Origin: Bursaphelenchus xylophilus
Lineage: Eukaryota > Nematoda > Chromadorea > Rhabditida > Aphelenchoididae
Reading direction: 5' to 3'
Length of the DNA stretch: 64,000 bases
Assembly (NCBI GenBank): GCA_904066235.2
Contig: CAJFCV020000006.1
Coordinates: 9,672,001-9,736,000 of the forward strand
How positions within the stretch are numbered: the stretch's first letter is position 1; each line of letters begins with the position of its first letter. The notes beneath the pieces are model-generated. The model searched no databases. It saw nothing but the letters and a program-made list of their open reading frames with translations, and was not told the origin of the DNA. The translations under genes were made by a program, and so were the position numbers. This document shows, piece by piece, positions 1 to 11,670 of this stretch.

Positions 1-48
1 GACCTGGCAAAGATATATGCGACATTGTGCTGATTATTTTCCCGACAG
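1..48. repeat. Right end of a TIR element ending in ...TTTTCCCGACAG
   Basis: The first 48 bases match the right terminus of a short terminal-inverted-repeat family that is complete at 24857-25002 and 27231-27367 (ends CTGTCGGGAAAATAATAAGC). The shared part includes GCGACATTGTGCTGATTATT followed by TTCCCGACAG. The left end lies outside the window. Confidence 0.6.
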
Positions 49-54
49 ACTGAT

Positions 55-276
55 ACAGTGGCGGACCTGATCCAGGGGCAAAAAAACGTACCATTTTGCA
101 TCCGGGAAGTATCAAAAAATGTGGCCAAATACCTCCCTTTCCAAGTGAAAGAATTCCGGTTCCAAAAGCGCGCCCGCTCTTTTTGTAAGGGCTCTTCAAA
201 ACGGACGCATTCTATTAGTTGGCGATGGAGGCATTTTGCTACATTTTTTGAGACTTCCCGGATGCAAAATGGTACG
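55..276. repeat. Foldback MITE, family also seen at 50.6 and 55.5 kb
   Basis: Positions 87-110 (CGTACCATTTTGCATCCGGG onward) return as the reverse complement at 253-276, so this is a hairpin of about 220 bp. The left end, GTGGCGGACCTGATCC, resembles 50638-50735 (TACAGTGGCGAACCTAATCC) and its inverted partner near 55490-55560. Open frames across it are by-products of the hairpin. Confidence 0.6.
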
Positions 277-413
277 TTTCTTGAAAGAGAAGCTCAGTTC
301 CTCGTCTACACGATCAGACACCGGGTCTCCTGATAAGCTGTCCTAGACAAGCTTCCTCAAACTCTAACAACAAGCGTTAACCTCGTTTATCCACCCAAAT
401 AACACGATACAAG

Positions 414-974
414 ATGGCCATAATACACACAGTAGGTTCCAAACCTTCTAGCGCGAGTAGCCGAACCGCTCACTCCGCTGCTTCTTCACCAATTGCTCTT
501 CCTTCCTTTCAAATCCACGTTTCGGTCGATTTCGACGGAGTGCGAATGTCCTTTCGGGTTTCGTGGCGGGACGCAGCGGCGGGTCAAATGTCGTTGCCGG
601 GCCTTGGCTTCACTCTTGCCACTGGATCAGGTCAGCGACTGTTGTCCATTTATCAGCAAAAATTGAGGGTTTACTCAGATAAGAAGGCCCTGTCATCTAC
701 TGCAACCACGCTGAAATTATTATATTTTTACCATGTTATTGCATAATCATCTTTTCCTCCACTCCACCGTGCATTCCCTTCCCTCCCCCATTTCCCAGGC
801 CGTCTAAAAATTGCTGATTATTTACCATGTCTTTTTACTGCAAAAAACCGCATTTCCGACAGGTATTCCCACTGCCGTGACGTTCCTGTTGACGGACCGA
901 AAATAGTAATTTCCAAACATTTCCGTGATGTGGGTAGGAAGTTCGGGTTGCGTGACCAGTTCAAATTTTGTTGA
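414..974 (+). CDS. Unrecognised 130-residue protein, two exons
   Basis: Exon 1 is 414-630 and ends at ATCAG|GTCAGC. Exon 2 is 799-974 after TTTCCCAG. Joining them gives 393 nt with no internal stop (130 residues), whereas read-through without splicing stops at 744. The start has a good context (ACAAGATGG). The N-terminal half is Ser/Ala-rich. The C-terminal half is more ordered and basic, with KHFRDVGRKFGLRDQFKFC at the end. No signal peptide or membrane segment is visible and I do not recognise a family. The long open exon 2 in matching phase is the main support. The alternative is chance open frames beside the MITE at 55-276. Confidence 0.45.
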
Positions 975-1225
975 CCTAAAAATTGAGTTGGTCTCACTTT
1001 GCCGGTATTCCACTTGAAACTTGAGTTCATTACTTCCTAAAATTTTACTTTTTACTAATTTTTGGGCTTAATTAGTAATTGTAAATTACTAAATTACTTC
1101 TATTTCTTTGCTACTTAAAGACTGATTAACGTATTTTACTAACTACTACAGCTGTTATTTATCGATTTTTGTGACGATTCCACCGATTTTCTCGTCGAAT
1201 TTTGTGAAATTCGATTTTTCAAAAA

Positions 1226-1462
1226 ATGGATTTTTTGAAATTTTTTCGAACATTTACGCTATTTTTGATGCTCATGAACAACATCGACGCTATTCATCAA
1301 TTCCGATCGCTTCTGTATATTCCAAAAGAGGAGCAGCGACTCAAAGGGATCCGCAATTTATTTGGATATAACCCAAATAATCGGAAATTTAACCCGACAA
1401 AGGTGAAAGACTACGGTAGGACTTACCATAGCATCTTGTGGAAACATCTGAAGTTGATTTGA
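1226..1462 (+). CDS. Small putative secreted protein (78 residues)
   Basis: A single exon gives a 78-residue product beginning with a convincing signal peptide: a basic start (MDFLKFFR), then a hydrophobic stretch (TLFLMLMNN) and a likely cleavage site near IDA. The mature part of about 53 residues is basic and lacks Cys, with SLLYIPKEEQR, IRNLFGYNPNNRK and a C-terminal HSILWKHLKLI. An AATAAA signal follows at about 1558. No dibasic-plus-Gly amidation site typical of neuropeptide precursors is seen. I do not recognise a family; small secreted worm proteins are often lineage-specific. A chance open frame is possible because the upstream bases are AT-rich and lack a clear trans-splice acceptor. 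Confidence 0.4.
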   Translation: MDFLKFFRTFTLFLMLMNNIDAIHQFRSLLYIPKEEQRLKGIRNLFGYNPNNRKFNPTKVKDYGRTYHSILWKHLKLI

Positions 1463-1615
1463 ATTTTTCTTAGAAATGTTTTTGCGTTGTTATTAGTTAT
1501 TTATTCAATATTTGGTCCATATCGTACTAATTGTTACTGCAATATTATTTTTTTGACAATAAAGTGATATTTTCTTACAATTTTTGGACTATTTTTGACT
1601 GGTAGCAGTATTTTA

Positions 1616-2852
1616 CAGGGTGTCCCAAAAAAAATGCATGTTTTTTTCCATTGGTCCTGACGCGAAAATGTTTAGGTCAGGCCAAAAGATTTTTGTACCA
1701 CTAAAATCTCCGTTTTTTTCTGTCCTAGACATTTCAGTTTCGTGTTCATATTGATTAACTAACGTGGTTTTTTAAAATGTCAAACAAAGGAACTGCAATT
1801 CTGTCACTATTTTTGAGCCGTTCAAGTTGTAAATCTGCCCAGTATAGAAAGGACGTTGTGTCAAAAGTAATCACGCGATGTAGGGAGCTTGACAACGATA
1901 GTAAGCGTCCAGGACGTAAAAGAAAACGCACCGCCAGCGGTTCTGTCAACCGGGAGATCACCAACAGCAAAACGCTATTTTCAAGAAAAAATTGGCTGTG
2001 AGATCGGCATCAGCGACCGATCGGTCACCCGAATAGTCTATGATGAGCTGTGCCTTACGCTGTATAAGCTGTAAAAAGCTCAGATCTTTAAAGTAGACGA
2101 CAAGTGCGTGCAGCGCGAAAAATGTCGGAAAGTCAAGGGCTGGGCCGCAGCTTACAGACGTGAGCGCATTCCTTCATGGTTCAACATTTGGCGGATGCAC
2201 AGCCACCAGAACGATAGGAACTTTCTAGATGAGGCCTTCGGCACGTCGGCTGACGTCGAAACCCGTCGAAATCCGGGCCGTCATCCCCTAAGGCGGAACT
2301 TCTCCCAGCGGCAAGAATTCCATGGTTTTCTCGGATCAAGGGGGCAAAATTCTAGCGCCGCGTTAATGTTGATTTTCCCATACTTCTGTTGACTCAGCAG
2401 AACCTCGGCAATGCAAATCTGGCGTTCCTGCTAGACTCAGCGCCGGCTCACAAGGCAAAATCGACTCAGGACCCGAAATGGGACCGATTTTCCCGATTTC
2501 ACCCCGTCCGCAAATGGCCGTCTGCTCGCCGGATTGAATCCGACAGACCAAAAATTTTTTTAAATTGGAGACCAACGCGTGCACTACACGCCACAAAAGT
2601 TTGGAGTCGCAGAGTAGTCGTTGCGCCAAGAACGGGACCGATTTCCCCGAAACTAGCTGCGGCCCCGAGCCCAAAATTTTAAGTTACGTTTGGAGCTATA
2701 TATCGCCACCAAAGGCAGCCACTGTGAAACTGGCTTGATATGTTATCAATAATCCTCTATGTTACTGATATCCATCGTTAGTTTTGCCCAATTTTGTTTG
2801 GTATATAAAATGTAGCCATAAAAATAACATGCATTTTTTTTGGGACACCCTG
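1616..2852. mobile_element. Degenerate Tc1/mariner-type transposon with perfect 25-bp TIRs
   Basis: The element starts CAGGGTGTCCCAAAAAAAAT (1616) and ends with the exact reverse complement at 2828-2852. TA dinucleotides flank both ends (1614-1615 and 2853-2854), the target duplication of the Tc1/mariner superfamily. Its 1237-bp length fits a transposase gene. The plus strand from 1777 encodes remnants with a helix-turn-helix flavour (ISDRSVTRIV near 2010-2035), but the frame is broken by stops and shifts at about 2001, 2072 and 2392, so no intact transposase is present. The perfect termini against a decayed interior suggest fairly recent mobilisation in trans. Confidence 0.85.
1777..2392 (+). 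pseudogene. Broken transposase remnant inside the 1.6-2.9 kb element
   Basis: Two reading frames joined by frameshifts: 1777-2001 (basic, SKRPGRKRKRTASGSVNREI) and 2108-2392. The short stretch between them (about 2005-2070) carries EIGISDRSVTRIVYDEL, the recognition-helix-like part of a Tc1/mariner N-terminal domain. No DDE/DDD catalytic triad could be traced. It is assigned to a transposase from this motif and from its position between Tc1/mariner-type ends. Confidence 0.5.
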
Positions 2853-3609
2853 TATTGCTCGAATGACATCTCAATTTTTTTCGGCTTCCAAAAATTTTCC
2901 ATTTTTTCTGCACTGTGCATTTTTTTATTTCTGGATCTTGCACAGTGCAGGCGAAAAAATGATTGCACCGTGCAGATAGAAGAAGTAAACTTTGATAGCC
3001 AAAATAAATTAGAGACAATTTCGGAAAGCTTATTTGTCATTTTGAGGCAAATTTCAGGCATTGAAGTGACGACGTTGCACCGTGCGGAAGGAATGAAGTT
3101 TTGGACTGCACTGTGCAAAGGAAGTGAATATTTTTTGCACAGTGCAAGACTAAAAACTGTTTTTTTTTGGTCAAATTGCAAAAATATAGAAATTTTGTCC
3201 AACGATTAATAATCTTGGCCAAGGCGACAAGTCATACGACAAAATATTTCCAAAAGAATTGAAATTTTGTAAAAAACATGTCTCTTTCCGACCAAAAAGT
3301 TCATTTTCTCAGAAAACCAGAGCTCAGAAATTCCGTGACAATTATTTTAATCACGGTTGTAACCCTCAAGTCTCGTTTAGAAAACTATTACAACAAAAAA
3401 TTACTACTTCTGAAAGACTTCAAAAAATTTCGAAATATTCTAATTTTTAATTTCTGAATTTATTATTATTATGATGTATATCTTCTGTAACTATGAATAA
3501 ATACTACTGTTGGCATTTCCCGTAAAAATTACAATGGTTATGGCGAAAATCGGCGTATTTTGCGTTGCGGTTCCCGTTTTGAATGGCAATTTGAGATCGA
3601 AAGACGGCA
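2853..3609. other. Intergenic: palindrome clusters and 3' flank of the mucin gene
   Basis: No gene is supported. GCAC-N-GTGC palindromes lie near 2910, 2940, 2964, 3077, 3108 and 3138. A TTTATT at about 3459 gives an AATAAA on the minus strand, suitable as the polyadenylation signal of the mucin gene that stops at 3610. A plus-strand AATAAA lies at about 3496 with no obvious gene attached. Confidence 0.5.
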
Positions 3610-6600
3610 TTATTGTTGAGGTATCTCCGTGAGGGTCATGTTCAAGCGACCAGCCAGCGTTTTGGCACGTTGGGAGTCGAGGTAGAAACGTTGGTCCGTG
3701 CTGAAATTTGAATATTCAAATTTTTAGATTTTGAGGTTTTTTGAATTTTTTTAAATTTACTATGGTAAAATACGATAGCAGAAGTCATAAATTAATTTTT
3801 GATCCTCTGTGGAATGCAAATTCATCGTGTTTTTGGCTCGATTTATGCAATTTACATAAAAAATCTGCATAAATTAACATAAAATTTTTAAAATTTGCAT
3901 AGATTTGCATGTAATTTACTCTTTACAAAATAAATGTATATAAGGTCTTTTTAAGCTATTTACATTCAAAAATTTGCATAAAATAACAAAAAAATTCAAA
4001 ATTTTCAAAATTTGCATATTTTTTCAAAATCAAAATTCCATCGAAAAACTTACATATAGGCTGTTATTGGAGGTACAGACAAGTATATTTCGGTCACATT
4101 TCTCTCCCTCATCTCCTTGACCACACTACAATCAAACCGACCATTTATCTCGTCGTATCCATCAGCTTCGCGCAAACATTTAGCAAAACGAACAGAACAG
4201 AGGGGATTCAAGCGCCATTCAACTTACTACTTTGCCGAATCACTTACTTTTCTTGCGATGGATTCAAATTCAGCGTATTGGGCTGCTTGTTCAAGGCGGA
4301 TTCAATGAATCGTTTGGCTTGAGCGGCCGTTTTGAAGACTGGCGACATTTTGGCCGGAATTATGGCGTACGGAATGAAACGGATGGAGAGATCGTGGCCA
4401 AAGTGCCCGTCCGCGTCCCAACGGTCCATGGTCTCGAACAAGATTTGACGTTGGTCCTGAATTTTGAGTTCAAAATTTATTTTTTTATTTTGCACCGTGC
4501 GAAAATAAAAATTGTGAATTTTGCGTTTCCCTGAGAGGGATAAATTTTTTTTAAGACAAAAGAAATTGAGGCATCGTATTTTACAACCCGAAAACGTTTT
4601 TAACTGCCTAAGGCGATTTACTTTACTGCAAAAAATCGTTTTTTCTTGATGCACTGTGAAAAAATTACAAGTCAAAAATTTAGCACTACATGTAAAAAAT
4701 ATGGCTCAGTAATCGTAGGCACGGTAGAGTGCAGCTCTCGTATTTTACAATCCAAACGTTTTTTGTCTTTAGGGCGCAGCACCGTGCATAAAAATCCAAT
4801 TTTCTAGACTGCACAGTGCGAAAAATATAATTGGAAATCTCGCACTGTGCAAAACGTAGATTTGAAAAATTCTGTGTGCCGGTCAAAATAAAGTGCCTGA
4901 GAAATTAGTTGTCATAATCTTAGACCCCCACTGCTCTGCTAGATGCAAGAAATTTACATTAAGTTCCGTGCACAACGAATTTTCTAATCCTATCGAAATT
5001 TGCACCCTGCAGTGGTAAAAAATTTATTGGTTACTGTGCAATCATCAGACACTCTTAATTATAACTAAAACTCCACCTACCTCCTCCAAAGATCTTCGGC
5101 AACGTCTGGCGCGGCAGCTGAACTGCGTTGGACCATTGTAGAAGGCCATGGTGACCAGCCTAGAGCTGCTTGGCGCTGGCTCCGTTGTTCCCGTTTCTGT
5201 GGTTCCCTCTGTGAATTCAGTGGTCTCTTCTGGAGTGGTTCTTTCTGTGGGAACTTCTGTGGTACCCTCAGTTGGCACTTCAGTAGTTCCTTCAGTTGGA
5301 ATTTCCGTTGGAACCTCGGTAGTTGGTTCTGATGTTTGCTCAGTTGTCTGTTCAGTCACTGGCTCCGTTGTTCCTTCCGTAGGCAGCTCAGTGGTGGATT
5401 CTGAAGTCTGTTCGGTGGTGGCCTCAGTTGGCTGCTCGGTAGAAGCCTCAGAAGTTCCTTCGGATTCTGTAGTGGCTTCGGTTGGAAGCTCAGTGGTGGC
5501 TTCTGAAGTTTCTGTCGTTCCTTCCGTGGGGAGCTCTGTGGTGGATTCCGAGGTCTGCTCAGTGGGCTGTTCGGTCACTGGCTCTGTAGTTCCCTCAGTT
5601 GGGAGCTCAGTAGTGCCCTCGGAGGTCTGCTCTGTTGTGGATTCAGAAGTCTGTTCAGTAACAGGTTCAGTGGTTCCTTCTGTTGGCAGTTCAGTGGTAG
5701 CCTCAGAAGTCTCTGTTCTCTCAGTTACTGGCTCCGTAGTACCTTCGGTAGGGAACTCAGTAGTCGCTTCGGACGTCTGCTCAGTGGTTCCTTCAGTAGG
5801 CAGCTCGGTGGTGCTTTCTGAAGTCTGCTCGGTGGTAGCCTCAGTTGGCTGCTCAGTAGAAGCTTCGGAAGTTCCTTCAGACTCTGTAGTACCTTCCGTT
5901 GGCAGCTCAGTTGTGGCTTCGGAGGTCTGTTCGGTTGGCTGTTCAGTGGTAAACCCTGTTGTGGCCTCCGATTCCGTTGTTCCCTCTGTCGGAAGCTCAG
6001 TGGTTGCCTCCGATGTCTGCTCAGTAGTCTGTTCAGTCACTGGCTCCGTAGTTCCTTCCGTGGGCAACTCTGTAGTGGCTTCTGAAGTCGGTTCGGTGGT
6101 AGCCTCAGTTGGCTGCTCAGTAGAAGCTTCAGAGGTTTCTTCGGATTCTGTAGTGGCTTCGGTTGGAAGCTCGGTTGTTGATTCCGAGGTCTGCTCAGTG
6201 GTCTGTTCGGTCACTGGCTCTGTTGTTCTCTCAGTTGGGAGCTCAGTAGTGCCTTCGGAGGTCTGCTCCGTAGTGGCTTCAGAGGTTGTTCCTTCAGTCG
6301 GGAGTTCTGTGGTGGCTTCAGAAGTCTGCTCAGTAACAGGCTCAGTAGTTCCTTCTGTTGGAAGTTCAGTTGTGGCTTCGGAAGTCTCTGTCCTTTCAGT
6401 TGGGAGCTCTGTTGTGGCTTCAGAAGTCTGTTCTGTAGTTCTTTCAGTGGGAAGTTCGGTAGTGGCCTCGGAAGTCTCTGTTCTCTCAGTTTCTGGCTCT
6501 GTGGTGCCTTCAGATGTCTCAGTGGTTCCCTCAGTTGGCAATTCACTTGTAGACTCTGAGGTCTGCTCTGTTGTAGCCTCAGTTGGCTGCTCAGTGACCG

Positions 6601-9600
6601 GCTCCGTAGTACGCTCAGTTGGAAGTCCAGTGGTGGCTTCAGAAGTCTCAGTCGTTTCAGTTTCTTCTTCTGTAGTGGCTTCAGTAGGCGATTCAGAGGT
6701 CGTGGACTCAGTTGGGAGCTCAGTAGTTCCCTCAGTTACTGGCTCGGTAGTACCTTCGGTAGGCAATTCAGTAGTGGCTTCTGGAGTCTGCTCTGTGGTC
6801 GCCTCTGAAGCTGGCTCTGTTGTGGCCTCAGTCGGAAGCTCAGTTGTGGCTTCGGTTTCTGGTTCTGTGGTGGCTTCTGAGGTTTCAGTTGTTCCTTCCG
6901 TGGGGAGCTCTGTGGTGGATTCCGAGGTCTGCTCAGTAGTCTGTTCGGTCACTGGCTCCGTTGTTCCTTCAGTCGGCAACTCTGTGGTGGCTTCTGAAGT
7001 CTGTTCGGTGGTAACTTCAGTTGGCTGCTCGGTGGTAGCTTCGGAAGTTGCCTCAGATTCTGTGGTTCCTTCCGTAGGCAATTCAGTAGTGCCTTCGGAG
7101 GTCTGCTCAGTCGTGGCTTCAGAAGTTGTTCCTTCAGTTGGGAGTTCAGTGGTACCCTCGGAAGTCTGCTCAGTTGTCTGTTCAGTCACTGGCTCAGTAG
7201 TTCCTTCAGTTGGAAGTTCAGTTGTGGCTTCGGAAGTCTGCTCAGTTGTCTGTTCAGTTGGCTGTTCAGTTACTGGCTCAGTGGTTCCTTCTGTAGGCAA
7301 TTCACTGGTAGATTCGGAGGTCTGTTCAGTTGTGGCTTCGGTTTCTGGCTCCGTGGAGGCTTCAGAAGTTGTTCCTTCTGTCGGGAGCTCGGTGGTGGCT
7401 TCAGAAGTCTGCTCAGTTACTGGCTCTGTCGTTCCTTCAGTTGGAAGCTCCGTAGTGGCTTCGGAAGTCTCTGTCTTTTCAGTTGTGAACTCTGTAGTGG
7501 CCTCTGAAGTCTGCTCAGTTGTCTGTTCGGTTTCAGGCTCAGTAGTTCCCTCTGTAGGTCGCTCTGTGGTTCCTTCTGATGTCTGTTCCGTAGTCTCCGT
7601 TGGCTGCTCAGTAGAGCCTTCAGAAGTTCCTTCGGACTCTGTGGTGGCTTCTGGAGTCTCCGTAGTTCCTTCAGTGGGCTGTTCAGTTGTTTGCTGACTG
7701 GTGGTACCCTCAGTTGGTTGTTCGGTAGTCGCTTCGGTTGTGAACTCGGTGGTACCCTCGGTAAATGGAGTAGTCGGCTCATCGTCGTCTAAAAATTGTT
7801 TTTGTAAGAGAGAATGCGATTTTTTTTATTTTTTTTTCTTTTCGAAATTTTTTAAAATGTAAAAACAAGCTTACCAATGGACTTCTCAACCTCATCTAAT
7901 GCCTTGTTGCCATTCACCAGCTGAATGTTCTTATCCTTGTTCTTCTTTGTAATGTAACCATTCATGGTTTCATTATCATAAGTCAAACCAACAGCGACAA
8001 ATTTGCGGATCGATTCGTTCAGGTCTTCAAGTATCTTGGAGACCGCCGCAATGTCTTCAGTAGGGTCCGCATTTCTAAAAAAACTTGCACTGTGCAAAAA
8101 ATTCATTCTTTGGTCGCACCGTGCAAAATGAAAAAATATTTTCTGCACTGTGCAAAATAAAAAATCTTGCACTGTGCAAAAAATCAATTTTTTGACCGCA
8201 CTGTGCAGTCAACTAAAAATTTTGGCCGCACTGTGCAAATATGTGCAAATTTATTTCTGTCAAAATAACTTACTTATAAGCCGATTTTTCAGGTGCAAAC
8301 AGATGCACAAAATGACTACCGACATTTTTGTCGAAATCCAGTTGATTGATAAACTTCACAGTCCTGAAAACAGTATTTTAGAATTCGAAATGCGGCAGAA
8401 AATGCGTTTGAAATAAGCGTAAAATGCCAGAATTTGTGGGACAGGACAAGAAGCGACTAAATTTGAATTTTATAAGCAATAAAGCACCTGAAATCAAATT
8501 ATTTGGACCTGAAAATTAGATTAGTTATATTGCACTAGTGCAAGTGGGAGATTGGAGATTTGGAAGGAGTTTGTCATGATTGTGACTGATTCGATAGTAA
8601 ATAGTAGCATGATGTCAGTTTCATAATTTTTTATTTTGTTTTGTTGCACTACCCGGTCAAAAAAAATTTTAATTTTTGCACAGTGCAAAAAAAGAAAATG
8701 TCAAAAAATCGCACTGTGCAGCCGCTGAAAAAGAAATGTTATGTCTGAAAAATAATTATTTGCCTCAGGCAACGTTTCGAATCTAAGATACGTGCATTTG
8801 GCATTGCACTGTGCAATCAACCTTTTTTTATACTGCACTGTGCAGTCAAAAGTTCATGATGATTGCACCGTGTGAGCTGTCTAATGCTATTGGAATTGCT
8901 TTAGATGAGTTGTATATGGCCTAATCATAGCCAATCTATCAGAGTAAAATCTTATTTCTATGCAGCACAGACGTGCACAGTGCGGAAATTCCCTCTCAGA
9001 ATTAGCACTGTGCAGTGAATAAAAATCCTACTGCTAAACAAAAACTATTTGGTTTTTGATTTTTAGTTGTTGCTTGAATAAAATAGAGTCTTCTGAGATC
9101 AAAAACAGTCTTTACCCGACGTTAAAATCCATTTTTTGTATTTTTTCAACATTTTTCCGAAAAACTCCCTCAAATCTCCAAAAATCTCGCTTGCACTTGC
9201 TACAGTAAGCCTCCGAAGTAAATGATTACCTTTCTTGAGACGGCTCTCCATCAAAGCCCGTATATTTTTCATAAACTCTTTCAATATGCTCCACAATTTC
9301 CTCCACATTCACTCTTCCCTTCAGAATGTCTTCGGATTTCGGAGCATCCAAATATGGTATCAAATCCACCTGCAACTTGCCATTTTCCAGCTTGTTTTCC
9401 CATTTTACAAAGAGTTCTTGCAAAAGCTGCTTATTGTCCTGAACTTTCTCTGCATCGCGTTTTAATCGGCTCGGCGCATGGGCAAAGAACAAGATCTTGG
9501 TCAAAGCGGCCCGAGGCACTGGCGGAACAGTGGTTGTGGTGGTTGTGGAAGTTGTTGTGGTCGTGCTAGTTGTGGTTGTGGATGTTGTTGAAGTTGTGGT

Positions 9601-11670
9601 CGATTTTTCTTTTGGCTCTGAAAAAAATGGGAATTTTACGAAAAATTTTAAAATACGGAGTTGATTACTGTTGTAAATAATTTTTTTTTGCTCAAAATTA
9701 TTTTTTATTCTCATTTATCGACCGCGTTGCGAAAAAAAAATTTTTCTCAGCACAGTGCTAAAATTAAGAAAAAAGTTGGCTGCACTGTGCAGTTTTGCAT
9801 ATTTGTGCACAGTGCAATCATGACGTCATCAAACAGTTTCATTTTTTGCATTATATTTCAAAAGCCTCTGATAGCTCTTTTCGCAACTTTATTTTCGCAA
9901 AAAATCATATTTTTGGCGCAGTGCACGCCAAACATTTCTTTGCACAGTGCAGCGGATGACTTTATTTTAATATCGTAGTTGCACTGTGCAAATCCTAAAT
10001 TTTTTGCGCTTGCTAAGTTCCTGTGAGTGATGCTGGTTTTATTCGCGGTAATTTTTTTTATTTTTTGGCGACATCTTATACGAAAAAAAGAATCTTCCCG
10101 AAAATTTTGAATTTAAAAAAAAGTGATGTCATCATGACAAACTAATAAAAGCATTTTTTTATTAGAAACGTATCTTCGTCATAGACCTTGATCTAGCATG
10201 AATACTCCCTAATAATCATGGGTTATTCTAATCTTAAACCCGTTAAGTCCTGCCTCGCCCTCTTTGGTCCTTTTTTTGTGTTCTAGTTGCAAGACCGGCC
10301 TCAAAATGAAACAAAAAAAAACTATACAACAACTCCAACTAATCGAGTTGCCACTGATACATGTATTAGGCAATAAAGTAGTCTTATCGGCAAGTTCTAA
10401 AAGCTTTTTTCATTTTTTTTTTTTGTCTAAAATAATCTGCGTTTCAAACTATAGGCTTACGTATGTTTGTTTTCGTGTTTTAATTAAGATCTGTGTCTAA
10501 AAAAGGTAGCATGATAGCTGAACATACAAAAAATTGGATTTTGTGCTTTTTCAAATTTTGCACTGTGCGAAATTTTTCGCACAATGCGGCAAAAAAAGCG
10601 GTGAAAAATTGCACCGTGCAAAAAATTCTTAGTTTTTCGCACTGTGCGAAATATAAAAATTTGTTACAGAACTTTAATTTTTTCTCAAATTTTTTTTTGC
10701 TTCTTAAATCATCTATTTTTGAGCCTCTTTTTTGGGTTTTTTTTTTGTTCAGCGTAGGCATATCGATGAATTATCGTCATTGATGGCCGCTATTCGCAAT
10801 TTTCTTATCTATTTTCTTATATTTGAGGGCAATAAAATTTTGTAGTTTCATTTTGAATAATAAAGGCGTGGCGCTTGGAGATAACTTTTCAAATAAAGGA
10901 CACAATAGCACAATAAAAAAATTGGCTTTTGGAATTTGCGAGTTGGAAATTCCGCAACTTAAATTTCGCACTGTGCGGGGAGGCAAATGGGCCAACTGAA
11001 CTGTAGATATTTTATACCAGCCTTACACATCCTTAAAAGCCAGCAAGTAAACAAATTCAATGCTTTGCACAGTGCAGGAAACAAAAAATCTTTTTTGCAC
11101 TGTGCAAATTAAAAAAAGTTGGATTTCTCACTGTGCAAATAACCGAAATGGGTATAGTTGACTATAGGTATTCCACATATGCCTTACTACGTCCTAGGAA
11201 CAAAAATTTTTACGAACTAAAAGCCCCGCACAGTGCAGGCAACGAAAATTATTCATTGCACCGTGCGGATTTGTAAATTGATCATTTTGAATGTGTCAAA
11301 TATCTATATGATTTAATTTGACCATAGGTATCCTAAATAGATTACATTCTATCCCACGAACCATAAAATGTTCTAATTCGAAGCCCTCAATGGCTTCAAC
11401 AACCCAAACTTTTCATTGCACAGTGCAATAGACGCAACTGGTGCTTGCACCTTGCAAGAATGTTTTCCTTTGCAAGATGGTATTTTATCCGCTCTTTTAA
11501 ACATTTTTGCCTAGGAAATACACTCTGCATAAAAAATATGTCAACCTACCATAAAGAAAAAGGATGATAATTGCAATAACGGCAGCAATAAAAAGAAAGA
11601 TGACAAATAAAATTGAGAGCATGAGACACGGCTTCTTTCTTGCCCTGTCATCTCGCCGGGGTTGTAACAT
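3610..11670 (-). CDS. Type II membrane mucin with two related globular domains flanking a giant Thr/Ser/Glu repeat
   Basis: Eight exons join in perfect phase: 11670-11550, 9617-9230, 8363-8274, 8074-7875, 7788-5081, 4456-4248, 4125-4054, 3700-3610 (1292 residues). Residues 1-40 are a basic N-terminus (RRDDRARKK) then one hydrophobic helix (about 16-40), predicting a signal anchor with the rest outside. A Thr/Ser linker (about 47-70) leads to domain 1 (about 72-266). Exon 5 adds about 870 residues of imperfect repeats built from TTE, LPTEG, EPVTEQ and QTSE, a likely heavily O-glycosylated rod. Domain 2 (about 1135-1292) resembles domain 1: LQVDLIPYLD matches LSIRFIPYA, and KILFFAHAP matches VTMAFYNGP, both followed by an amphipathic helix. 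Alternating strands and helices suggest a vWA/Rossmann-like fold (inference). Probable surface or glycocalyx component. Introns carry GCAC-N-GTGC clusters. A long antisense open frame in exon 5 is a shadow. Confidence 0.8.
5105..7788 (-). repeat. Mucin-type coding repeat (TTE/LPTEG/EPVTEQ/QTSE units)
   Basis: About 2.7 kb of imperfect short coding repeats inside one exon. Units of roughly 10-25 residues are shuffled rather than strictly tandem, for example LPTEGTTEPVTEQ, SEATTELPTEG and SEASTEQPTEATTEQ. Thr, Glu, Ser and Pro make up nearly all residues and Cys is absent, as in mucin rods. Repeat number is expected to vary between strains. Confidence 0.9.
8087..8236. repeat. Regular six-copy palindrome cluster in a mucin-gene intron
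   Basis: Six copies of GCAC-N-GTGC start at 8087, 8116, 8145, 8169, 8198 and 8228 (intervals 29, 29, 24, 29, 30). The spacers share no sequence beyond A/T richness. The array fills the 200-bp intron between the exons at 7875-8074 and 8274-8363. Confidence 0.85.

Noticed and set aside
5148..7697. An 849-codon open frame on the plus strand, rich in Val, Ser and Gly
   Set aside because: It is the antisense shadow of the mucin exon; the repeat codons leave the opposite frame free of stops. The minus strand joins seven further exons in phase and gives a coherent membrane protein.
8087..8236. CRISPR-like array (short repeats with unique spacers of about 20 bp)
   Set aside because: The repeat is only 9-11 bp, spacers are A/T-rich intron DNA, there are no cas genes and the setting is a eukaryotic intron. 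The regular spacing is reported as a finding instead.
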